This document shows positions 43,084-51,974 of a DNA stretch of 64,000 nt, piece after piece (position 1 is the first letter of the stretch; every line of letters begins with the position of its first letter). The translations under genes were made by a program, and so were the position numbers. Below the pieces are notes generated by a model. That model was not told the DNA's origin. It saw only the letters and a program-made list of their open reading frames with translations, and ran no database searches. The stretch is from Bufo bufo (Eukaryota; Chordata; Amphibia; Anura; Bufonidae), in contig NC_053392.1 of assembly GCF_905171765.1 (NCBI RefSeq), positions 451,954,722 to 452,018,721 on the forward strand, given 5' to 3'.

Positions 43084-43674
43084 ATGAAAATCTTCACGTT
43101 ATACACAATCCACAACAAACAAGGATGTCTTCGGAAAAGCTGTTTCATGATGGGAATGTCATTGTTGATGATGATATTTACAACTGCTACGTTCGCAGAA
43201 TTCCTTGATGATAAAAAGAGTAATCATGACAAAGAGACTTCAATCCTTGCACGAAGAAGAAGAGGATTTCGTCTTGAGGATTTTCTGGAAGAACAAATTC
43301 AGGACAATTCCAGAGACATTTCCGGAAGTCTTTGTATGGGTTTTGGTGCTAGCTGTTGTATTGAAATACACTTCAGACATAATACACACATTGAATTACA
43401 TGTAACAGCAGGACCCAAACCAAAGTTCACACAATTACAAGGAACATTTATACATAACAATAGAACTGGTTCATGGGAATGTACATCAATAGATGTATTA
43501 TACTGGAGTATTGTGATAAAAGGAAATGAGCCAGCTACATGGTCCGGAGATCTCACAAATGATAAGATAGCATTAGGAAAAGTGGGAAAATCTCGAGAGG
43601 AAATTTGGTTTCAAAACCCAGAATTATGTAAAAAGAATGGATTCATAAATTTTTCCCATAACAGGAAAAGTTGA
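43084..43674 (+). pseudogene. env: Envelope region, segment 1 (N-terminal, 196 codons)
   Basis: The first segment starts right after the acceptor and has a hydrophobic stretch at residues 22-38 that could act as a signal peptide. A polybasic RRRR lies at about 57-60, resembling a furin site but very close to the N-terminus, and two N-glycosylation sequons (NRT, NFS) follow. The frame ends at 43674, and homologous-looking sequence goes on in another frame. I recognise no known surface-subunit family, so env is assigned from position, splicing and the sequons. Confidence 0.6.
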
Positions 43675-43904
43675 TGAAAATTGGGTGGAAAATTGGAGAT
43701 AGTATGAGACATATAGATTTATGGGTAAGTAAGTGGTTAGGATGTAATAAGAACACATGTATAGCTACCTCATTGATTCCAGTAGCTGGAAGAGAACAAA
43801 TGGTAGTTCCAGTAACTGTTTTAGGAGTTCCCGTGAGTGAAACACAGTTGATTTTTTATCAATTGCAATATATACGGAATTTGCATATGATGGTTCTCAT
43901 ATAG
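43671..43904 (+). pseudogene. env: Envelope region, segment 2 (frame-shifted)
   Basis: 77 codons in a frame different from both neighbours, with three cysteines around CNKNTC. It overlaps the end of segment 1 by four bases (ATGA) and ends six bases before segment 3 opens. This is best read as part of a once-continuous env interrupted by indels. Confidence 0.5.
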
Positions 43905-43909
43905 AACAA

Positions 43910-44587
43910 TTGGATCTTTCTTCATGTTTACACTTTGTTTCTAAAATAATCTGTTTACCGGAACAAGATAAGGAGATTTATCATTCTTGTTTCCATAATC
44001 AAACTTCTTGCCTTGCACGAATTGAGAATGTATACTCAATTCATGATTTGGTAACTCAAGTTGGTCCAAACAAAGTTTGTGTACAAGTGATGTCTGAGAA
44101 AGAAAAGGTTGTAGCATTCTTTTCTTCTTGTGTACATCACGAGAATTTAACCAAGGGTTTATATTGTTTGGAAGGAGACTGGAGAGCAATCTCTATGAAT
44201 TTAGGAAGACTCAATATTTCTTCCATAAATACAACCCAATTGAAAATCCTTCCAATGAAATTTAATCTCACTCCAATTGACAAATTTCCGTGGGATGAGT
44301 GGACAAAAGAAATTAAAAAAGATAAAGGTCTTTTAAAAATATTAAGTGAACAAATAAAAGAAGCAGAAATTGCATTTAATCATAAACAAGGACAATTATC
44401 AGAAATAGAACATGAATGGAATATCATGTCTGGAACATCTTGGTGGGGAAAATTGAAGAAATCTGTAAATATGTGGTCAAAATCTTCTACACAAACAGCA
44501 GTTGAGAATACGTTATCCCATCCTATTATTATTATATTTATTATTATATTTTTTGTGTATTATCTATCAAGTTTTTGTTATGTATAG
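43910..44587 (+). pseudogene. env: Envelope region, segment 3 with membrane anchor
   Basis: 225 codons with five N-glycosylation sequons (NQT, NLT, NIS, NTT, NLT), a helical region rich in E/K (from KEIKKDKG), a tryptophan-rich SGTSWWGKLKKSVNMWS before the membrane, and an Ile-rich transmembrane stretch near the C-terminus. The CX6CC motif and immunosuppressive-type heptads of gammaretroviral TM proteins are absent. This frame stops right after the membrane span; a cytoplasmic-tail-like sequence continues in the next frame (to 44744). Confidence 0.6.
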
Positions 44588-44744
44588 GATTAGGAAAACA
44601 TATAGTAATATAAAGAAAGAAATTAACAAAGGAGATAACATTTTGAAAGAAATGTTAAAAAGAACTCAGTATACCAATTCTATATGGAATACTGAATCAA
44701 AAATGGATCAAACAACCAAGTGCTATAACATGGTCAATGAGTGA
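44502..44744 (+). other. Overlapping frame with membrane span and basic tail
   Basis: In this frame the ATT/TTA-rich segment encodes a Leu-rich hydrophobic stretch followed by MYRIRKTYSNIKKEINKG and about 35 more polar residues. Because both frames are hydrophobic here, a slip in the ATT repeats may separate the env anchor from its true cytoplasmic tail. It could also be an independent small ORF. Confidence 0.4.
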
Positions 44745-44828
44745 ATGTGATACAAATGAGATACGAATGATGAGTAATTGCGTTAGATTAGGAGGTTATG
44801 ATTGAAGATTTATATTTCAAATCATAAT

Positions 44829-44838
44829 CAGGGGGAAA
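44829..44838 (+). promoter_or_regulatory. Polypurine tract
   Basis: CAGGGGGAAA directly precedes the 3' LTR, the position of the plus-strand primer. Confidence 0.8.
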
Positions 44839-45434
44839 TGTAAAATAATAAAACTAACACTTTTTTAGTAGGATAGGGTTATTTCAAGGACCATGCAAGG
44901 GCAGCACTTGTGTTGAAGTGTCAATTTTGACAGGTTGAGACGACAATAGCATTTGGGAAGGTTAGGAATCCTCCTTCTCAGCATATTATTATTATTAGCT
45001 TTACAAATAAGGTATACATAGAAGACCATGATGTAAGGGAATTTACTTGTTAACCATATATGTCTGTTAGAATGTTAAATTTAGGATACAATGTAACTCT
45101 ATGTAGAGTCAACCTATAAAATGGCTTTGTTTCATGACATAGGCAGAGCATTCTTGCACGGACACCTGTTGCTCTCACACACACACACAGATTCACACAT
45201 ACACGTTATTTTGGGGAAATAAGCTTTTTCACTTATTTTAATTGTTTTATTGCTTGCTTGTAACCTTTCAAGACTTCTTGCTGTGCTATATTTTTCTCTT
45301 TCTAAACTTTGTAACTTTCTTTTTATGAGAATTAAATCCTAATTTTTATCTTTCATCACGAACTTTGCACATTTTGTTGGGCTCCTTCTAAAGCATTTCT
45401 TGAAAAATAGAGAAATGCAGGACGTTATTCTACA
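44839..45434 (+). repeat. 3' long terminal repeat (596 bp)
   Basis: Same ends and internal signals as the 5' LTR; three bases shorter and one substitution different. Such identity indicates a recent insertion. Confidence 0.95.
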
Positions 45435-45439
45435 GTGCC
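45435..45439. repeat. 5-bp target duplication GTGCC (right)
   Basis: Matches 37080-37084. DIRS-2 terminal sequence continues from here. Confidence 0.9.
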
Positions 45440-45585
45440 CCAAAGGGACAGGAAACACTGAGGAAGAGGGGGGGGGGGGGGGGGGGAAAGGGGGGGCCTT
45501 TTAAACAGTGTTCCTGCCCCTACAGAGGTCAAGGGGTCAATCTCATGGTTAAACCGTCATAGTGGACAAAATGGAAATATTTAAT
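45440..45585. repeat. DIRS-2 5' terminal repeat segment
   Basis: Contains a G-run (45466-45485) and GTTCCTGCCCCTACAGAGGT, the complement of the ends of DIRS-3 (55990-56010) and DIRS-4 (62400-62425). This shows that the retrovirus lies inside a DIRS terminal repeat. Confidence 0.75.
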
Positions 45586-45656
45586 ATTTGAACGGCATTA
45601 TGTGCCCACAATTGTGTGAAGAAGGCTGCTGCAGTGATCATGCCAGACCTCATCAT

Positions 45657-46443
45657 TTAACCCTTTAGATCTCACAATCAACAGAAATTGCAGCATCTGT
45701 TAGGTAAGGCAGAGTATGCGGCTCCCTCTGCCTTCCGATCATAACCCGCGCAATGAAGAATGTTGAGACAGGCATTGCCATGTCCGAAAATGTCTAAACT
45801 AAATTCTAAGAATAAATTTTGACGTGCAGTAAACGCCGTAACGGAAAAAATGTAAACACACAATTCGCCATATTTTTCGGTCTGCCACAAAAAAATTTGA
45901 ACAGTGATGAATAGGTTGTACATACCAAAAAATGCGAGCAATAAACTACAGTTCTTTCTGCAAAAAAACAAAGCTGTCATACAGCTCTGCAGACTAAAAT
46001 ACAAAAAAGTTATGGCTGTCAGAAAATGCTCAAGCAAACAAAAAAATAGATTTTTCAAAAAGGTTTTAAATTTTTTTTTTTTTAAATAAAACAAAATAGT
46101 AATTATACAAGTTTGGTATCATCGTAATTGTATTGAGCTGCAGAATAAAGATGTTGTATCATTTTTAGAGCACCGTGAACACAATTATGTCAAAACCCCC
46201 AAAACCTTGACAGAATTGTGTTTTCTTTTTTTATCTTTAAATTTTACCGCACAAAGAATTGTTTTCCCAATACAAGACAAGGAAAGTTAAATGGTGCCAT
46301 TAAAAAAGTGCATCTTGTCTGGCAAAAAATAAGCCCTCATATGGCTACGTGAACGAAAAAAGTAATAAGGTTATGGCTACTGGAACATGACCAGAAAAAG
46401 AAAAAGGTGAAAATGAAAATATGCCAGGTCTTTAAGGGGTTAA
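45657..46443. mobile_element. TTAA-flanked DNA element (0.78 kb)
   Basis: TTAA at 45657-45660 and 46440-46443; inverted ends CCCTTTAGATCT and, on the complement, CCCCTTAAAGACCT. The interior is A-rich with no transposase. It is the same general class as 57494-58692. Confidence 0.65.
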
Positions 46444-46629
46444 ATGGCCTAAAATTCCCAGTTTAAATTTTTCCCATTTATATAATTGAAGAACATTTTA
46501 CATTTACTTTTTGGAAGCTCAGTGTTATTTTTCTCCCAATCTATATCAGAGTAGCCGAAGTCCCCCTTAACAACCTCATGATTTGCCGCCTCATCTATTT
46601 CGCTTAGTAGATTTTCTGTGCATGTTATA

Positions 46630-47669
46630 CACTGCTTGTCCAAAAAAAAAAAAAAAAAAAAAAAGTCGCCACCTGTATTTAACTAAGCAAATAGTTATGA
46701 GCCTCCTAATGGATAATTACTGCATGGGCGATTATCTTTCAGCTGGCAAAAAGCTATTTAACCCCAACTGGTGCAATGAGTTGCTTCTCATTTCTTAAAC
46801 AACCATGTCGAAAGACACATCTAGTGGTCGTAGAAAAGATGTTAGTCTGTTTGAGAAGGGTCAAATCATTGGCATGCATCAAGCAGAGAAAACATCTAAG
46901 GAGATTGCAGAAACTACTAAAATTGGGTTAAGAACTGTCCAATGCATTATTAAAAACTGGAAGGATATTGGGGACCCATCGTATTAGAGGAAGAAATGTG
47001 GCGGGAAACTTAAACGTTTGGGGAAATCAAAGCGAAGAAAAACAGTAGAACTCAGGGCTATGTTTAATAGTGAAAGTAAGAGCATTTTCACATGTGCAAT
47101 GTGAAGGGAACTCAAGGGATTGGGACTGAACAGCTGTGTAGCCGTAAGAAAACCACTAATCAGTGAGGTAAACCAGAAAAAAAGGCTTCAATTTGCTAGG
47201 GAGCATACAGATTGGACTCTGGAGCAATGGAAGAAGGTCATGTGGTCTGACGAGTCCAGATTGACCCTGTTCCAGAGTGATGGGCGCATCAGAGTAAGAA
47301 GAGAGGCAGATGAAGTGATGCACCCATCATGCCTAGTGCCTACTGTACAAGCCAGTGTGGGCAGTGCAATGATATGGGGTTGCTGCCGTTGGTCAGGTCT
47401 AGGTTCAGCAACAGTATGTGCTCCAAGAATGAGGTCAGCTGACTACATGAACATACTGAATGACCAGGTTATTCCATCAATGGATTTGTGCTTCCCTGAT
47501 GGCACGGGCATATTCTAAGATGACAATACCAGGATTCATTGGGCTCAAATTGTGAAAGACTGGTTCAGGGAGCATGAGACATCATTTTCACACATGGATT
47601 GGCCACCACAGAGTCCAGACCTTAACACCATTGAGAATTTTTATGGCGACTTTTTTTGGACAGGCAGTG
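46630..47669 (+). mobile_element. Tc1-like element with decayed transposase (1.04 kb)
   Basis: The ends CACTGCTTGTCCAAAA and the complement of GGACAGGCAGTG are inverted, with GTCGCC further in on both sides. TA precedes the left end. The coding strand is plus. A poly-A run lies just inside the left end. Confidence 0.82.
46805..47660 (+). pseudogene. Tc1-family transposase
   Basis: The N-terminal helix-turn-helix segment (46805-46987; MSKDTSSGRRKDVSLFEKGQ, then KTSKEIAETTKIGLRTVQ) stops at a TAG. The catalytic segment 47120-47518 contains [10 protein letters not shown] (first Asp). A stop (TAA) at 47516 is followed in the same frame by [10 protein letters not shown] (second Asp) and [14 protein letters not shown] (Glu). 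At least two nonsense changes inactivate it. The DDE order is as in Tc1 transposases. Confidence 0.88.
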
Positions 47670-48280
47670 TGTTAGGTGGTTTATAACAAATTCCTACCAG
47701 TATAATTGTTTTTGCCTCCATGTATTTCTACCCACAGTGACTTTTTCCTTCACTTACATCTTCCCAGAGTATGGGTTTTAGGCTCCAGCCAGCACCCCAT
47801 AGAAATGCCTATTCTTGTCCACAATTGCGGACAAGAATAGGACATGCTCTATTTTTTTCCGGAGCTGTGGACCGGAAGATCAGGGCCACGCTCCGGAAAT
47901 GCGGATAGCACACTGTGTGCTGTCCGCATCTCTTCCGGCCCCATAGAGAATGAATGGGTCTGCACACGTTCCGCATAATTGCTGAACAGATGCAGCCACA
48001 TTTTACGGACGTCTGAATTGAGCCTTATTCAAGAATTTACATACCGTAAAAGCAAACCCCTTGCCCTCTACATTATTTTACGATCCTTTCTAAAACAGAC
48101 TAACGTTGTACGTTAACCGCCCAATCATAGTCATCATCCAGACAGGTCTCAATTATTCCCAGTATCTCATAGTTTAGACATTGCAGTTCAACAATTTTAT
48201 TGTTGGCTTCTGGCATTAGTATTCGCACAATCAAGAGGTTTTTGTATGTTTTTTTTTTGTTTTGTTTTTTGTTTTTTAAC
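47670..48280. other. Intron sequence with one old palindromic repeat
   Basis: 47815-47990 has inverted phrases (ATTCTTGTCC / GGACAAGAAT; CCGGAGCTGTGG; ATGCGGATAGCACACTGTGTGCTGTCCGCAT) typical of a MITE. The rest is unassigned. Confidence 0.5.
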
Positions 48281-48282
<2 letters not shown>

Positions 48283-48317
<35 letters not shown>

Positions 48318-48341
48318 ACACACACACCACACACACCACAC
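48283..48341. repeat. (CA)n microsatellite
   Basis: About 28 CA units with CCACA interruptions. Confidence 0.95.
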
Positions 48342-48704
48342 CTTTCGCTATGAACTCTTCTAGTCCCTCTAGTGTCATAACTATCCGCCCCCCAAGTCCC
48401 CACTTTAAACACTCCAACCTTCTAGCCATCTTCTCCCCAAAAATGGATGCACCTTCCCCACTGAGGTGCATCCCACCCCTACGATAGGCCCTGTAGCAGA
48501 CAGAAGTGGTCCCAGTTCTCCTGGAACCCAAACCCCTCCCTCCTACACCGGTTCTTGAGCCACTTGTTTACCTCCTAAATTTCTTGCTGTCTTTCTGGTA
48601 TGGCACATAGTACATGTAGCATTTCAGAAAATACTACCTTTGAGGTTCTTGCCCTGAGCTTGCAACCCAAGTCCCTGAAATAAGTTAATGAATCTAAAGT
48701 CAGT
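48342..48704. other. Intron sequence between two CA repeats
   Basis: C/T-rich on the plus strand; no gene or known repeat is recognised. Confidence 0.35.

Positions 48705-48747
<43 letters not shown>
48705..48747. repeat. (CA)n microsatellite
   Basis: About 21 uninterrupted CA units. Confidence 0.95.
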
Positions 48748-48750
<3 letters not shown>

Positions 48751-48921
48751 GGATCAAACTTCATATGCTCGCAAACTCCAAATCAGATTGCTGCCTTTTT
48801 TTTCCCTCTGGATTCAAAAAGGTCCAGAAAAAATTATTGTATGTGGAAAATATTGTGATTTTAGTGATCACTTGAAAACACTTACACTTTCTAATACTAA
48901 TAAAAATTAAAAATAGATTAC

Positions 48922-49016
48922 CTGTACTGAATTCTCATCCAGCTTCTCAGTTCCAACTTCGGTGACACTCAGCTGAAGTCGATAAAGTTTTGGCTTATCT
49001 CTGGAGTCTGACCCAT
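48922..49016 (-). CDS. AFDN: Afadin exon preceding the FHA-domain exon (about 95 bp)
   Basis: On the minus strand the frame reads DGSDSRDKPKLYRL then QLSVTEVGTEKLDENSVQ and ends CAG|GTAATC (donor at 48921-48916). This is the strongly conserved afadin segment directly before the FHA domain, and it joins in phase 0 to LFAPGIQ at 16603. The acceptor is taken as the AG of TGGAG at 49017-49018, after a TTCCTTTTT tract. This splits an Asp codon (G|AT). The upstream boundary is the less certain one. No stop or frameshift. Confidence 0.9.
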
Positions 49017-49391
49017 CTCCATTTTCAAAAAGGAACATAAATTAATTAAAAACAAATTATTAAATACAGATTGGGCAAGTACATTATATAGATCAATAAA
49101 ATTCAGTTCCAGTTTTTATTCTTTCTGACCATTAAGAGTAAGCTTCAACTGGTTGAGAATAAAAATTAAAAAAACAAACATTTATAAATATTCTACACCA
49201 TTTCTGCAGAAATACCTCACTATGTATGGAACGTCAGAGCTGGAGCCAGGCACTGGCTGCTGCAGTCACAGAAAGTGACATAGGATAATATTTCAGTGGG
49301 CAGTAATTACAATAAGAAGAAACACGAGGCAAAGACCATGAAACTTGCTAAACAGAAGTTCAATAAAATGAACAGAAGTGTAGAATTTTTT
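49017..49391 (-). other. AFDN intron upstream of exon 48922-49016
   Basis: A/T-rich; no exon or repeat structure recognised. Confidence 0.4.
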
Positions 49392-49817
49392 GTTAGAGTA
49401 CTTTCACACTTGCGTTGCTGGATTCCGGCAAGCAATTCAGTCGCTGGCAAGGTGTATGCAAACGGATACCATTTGTAGACGGATCCGGATCAGTCTCACA
49501 AATGCATTGCATTATCTCCAGTTGTCATCTGGAAAAACAGATCCGGTATTTATCTTTTTCAAATTTTTAAAGGTCTACGCATGCGCTGACCGCAAAACCG
49601 GATCAGTTTTGTCCGGAACACTGCATGCTGCGCTATTTTTCCTGTCCAAAAACCGTACAGGGACTGAACTGAAGACATCCTGACGCATACTAAACAGATT
49701 GCTCTCCATTCAAAATGCATTAGGATAAAACTGATCAGTTTTTTTTTCCAGTATTGAGCCACTAGGACGAAACTCAATACCGGAAAAGTTTAACGCAAGT
49801 ATGAAAGTACCCTTAAA
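49392..49817. mobile_element. Palindromic MITE (about 0.43 kb)
   Basis: AGAGTACTTTCACACTTGCGTT on the left and AACGCAAGTATGAAAGTACCCTT on the right are inverted. The centre contains GATCCGG / CCGGATC pairs. A fragment with the same end (AAGTGTGAAAGTACCCTTA) is embedded in the hAT at 56233. Confidence 0.8.
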
Positions 49818-50124
49818 GTAAAATATCAAATGTTTTATTGTTATTTTATTAAAGCTGTTGTCTACTCAGATTCTCTCCCCCCACCCTCCTCACAAAAGCA
49901 TTTAGATGGGGATCATCATCTATGAGGCGAGTTGAGACTCTCCTCAAAAGGCGCTCTGCTTAGACTGCAGGGAGCTGCAGTTCAGTCTCCTGCCTTTACA
50001 AGCCCTGTAAACATCTATCTTTGGGAACTACAGTCAATTGCAGCTTGAGACAAAAACTGTTACAAAATAGCAATGTACAAAATAGCACTGTACAATACTA
50101 CCAAGTAATAGATGTATGCAGGAG
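49818..50124. other. Unassigned intron sequence
   Basis: No gene. A short near-repeat ACAAAATAGCAATGTACAAAATAGCACTGTAC lies at 50071-50100. Confidence 0.35.
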
Positions 50125-50770
50125 ATGCTTTTTATTTTTTTGTAATGTATAGGGGCAGTGATACTGACCATTTTTGTAATATACTTTAATTACTTGTATC
50201 GTACATTTCTATTACAAAAATAGCTCTAAAGTGGCCCCTTTTGAGCCTTAGCAATGCTCCTCTGTCTTGTTTACATAACACAGTCTTTGTTGAGAAAGTC
50301 TCCTAAGTTATGTAAACCGAAGACAGAGGAGAATTGCTAAGGTTTAAAATGGGCCACTTTAGAGCTATTTTTGTAATAGAAATGTACGATTTAAAGGGAT
50401 TCTGTCACCTCGCTTTAGAGAATACGGCAATCTAACTGTGAGCAAGGAGGAGATTCGGAGGACGCAGGCGGTGCTGGGCTCCTTCACAGGGGGGGGGGGG
50501 CGCGGCTGGGCTTCAAGAAGGTTAGTACAGCCCCTTGGGCTCCTTACCAGTGTAATTTACATATCTATAACATCCTTTTTTAAACACAATAAAAGGACAC
50601 AGCTTTTTGGGACATGAATATTGCGGACATGCTAGCGGCGATCTAGCCGTGCATGTCCGCAGTTCTATCGGCTAAAACGAGGTGACAGAATCCCTTTAAG
50701 TAAAGTATATTACAAAAATGGTCAGTATCCCTACCCCTACACATTTAAAAAAGAATGACAGTTACACTTT
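50125..50770. mobile_element. Palindromic MITE carrying a nested TTAA MITE
   Basis: Outer arms: GATACTGACCATTTTTGTAA (about 50160) and TTACAAAAATGGTCAGTATC (50710-50730), continued inward by TCGTACATTTCTATTAC and its complement at 50372-50390. The right outer arm is displaced by the inner element at 50391-50699. Confidence 0.75.
50391..50699. mobile_element. Nested TTAA-flanked MITE (301 bp)
   Basis: TTAA on both sides (50391-50394, 50696-50699); ends AAGGGATTCTGTCACCTCG and its complement. It belongs to the same end-family as 4554, 28865 and 32378. Confidence 0.85.
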
Positions 50771-51974
50771 AACCAATTCCACATCAGCCATTTACCCTCT
50801 TCCTAACCAAGCCTAATTTTGCAAATCTGACATGTGTCACTTTATGTGGTAATAACTTTGGAATGCTTTAACTTAAAAACAATCTCAGAATGGATTGGTT
50901 AATTTATTTTTTTTACAACAACAATTACATAAATTTTGGAAACATTCACTATTTTTCTAATTTGAATCTCTCTGCTTTTAAGACAGTGTTACTGAATAAA
51001 AGTAATTATTAAATAAAATTCCCCATATGTCTACTTTATGTTGGCATCAGTTTGGTAACGCCAATTTATTTTTTAGGACGTTAGAATGTTTAGAATCAAT
51101 TTGGAGGTCAATATGTGGTCGTAAACTGCTGAATGGGCACCTGGCAGCACTCAGAAGGCAAGGAGTGCCATATGGTTTTTGGAGGGAAATTTTGCTGGAA
51201 TGGTCTTTGGGTGACATACATTGCATTTGAAGAGACCCTAAGGTACAGTACCCCTACAGTGCAAGCTGCCAAAAAGTGACCACATTTTAGAAATTATACC
51301 ACCCAAGGAATTTTTAAGGGGTGTAGTGGGCACTTTAACCCAACTGGCATTTCACAGAATTTATAACACTTGATTGTGAAAATGAAAAATTCTGTTTAGG
51401 GATACGCCAGGGCTCAGAAGGGAAGGAGCGGCATTTGGATTTTCTAACATGGAATTTGCAGAAATCGTTTTTAAGAGCCATAACTTAAATTTTTTTGTTG
51501 ACTTTTCTGTGTGGGGACTTTTTTTTGCAGGACAAGCTATAAGTTTTATTGGTGCCATTTGGGGGTACATTTGGTTTTCTTATCACTTTGCATTATTTTG
51601 GGAGGTGAGGAGGGCAAAGATATAAATTGTAATTTTTTTTATGTGGTTCAATATGTGGCATATGCAGGTTGATACGATAATAGCGATAAATTTATATAGT
51701 TTATGTTTTCCTACTTTTTCATAAAATCTTATTAAAAATCTGTTATATTTTCGCCATATACTAACATTTATAAAAAAAAACTTTTGTTTATTTTTCTGCC
51801 AACATAGATTTCTAAGGGCTTGCTTTTTACAGGACATACTGTACTTTTTTTCAGTACCATTTTATTCAGTATACATGTTTAAGATGCGAGGTGACAAACA
51901 GCTGTTTTGGCATCATTTTTATTTTTTACAGAGCTCACCTGATGGAATAGATTATATTTTTAGAGAGCCAGTTG
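50771..51974. repeat. Old DNA-repeat host of TTAA copy 3 (left part)
   Basis: Modules such as CTGACATGTGTCACTTTATG, CATATGTCTACTTTATGTTGG and CTTTTTTTTGCAGGACAAGC also occur in 57900-58690 and 13870-13960. The sequence continues across the TTAA insertion at 55805-55916. No protein. Confidence 0.5.

Larger units (their letters stand above)
37085..45434 (+). mobile_element. Full-length young endogenous retrovirus (8.35 kb)
   Basis: Order: 5' LTR 37085-37683, primer-binding region 37684-37702, gag 37945-39423, pol 39436-43059, env region 43084-44745, purine tract 44829-44838, 3' LTR 44839-45434. Flanks carry a 5-bp duplication. Gag and pol are fully open. The layout (protease at the start of pol, gag and pol in the same frame, single zinc knuckle) resembles gamma- and epsilonretroviruses. 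I cannot place it in a named lineage. It is inserted in DIRS-2 and runs antisense to AFDN. Confidence 0.93.
33121..45585 (-). mobile_element. DIRS-2 (3'-truncated), interrupted by the endogenous retrovirus
   Basis: Minus-strand YR, Dam-like, RNase H, RT and gag-like segments run from 33121 to about 36600. The 5' terminal region continues to 37084 and resumes after the retrovirus at 45440, where GTGTTCCTGCCCCTACAGAGG (45508 onward) matches the terminal repeats of DIRS-3 and DIRS-4. The 3' end with its terminal repeat is missing because of the MITE or an earlier truncation at 33120. Confidence 0.85.

Noticed and set aside
37085..45434. Ty3/gypsy LTR retrotransposon rather than retrovirus
   Set aside because: The 5-bp duplication, protease-first pol in frame with gag, splice sites and a glycosylation-rich third coding region favour a retrovirus; no chromodomain is present.
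48197..48757. Open frames of Cys-Val repeats
   Set aside because: Translation of CA microsatellites.
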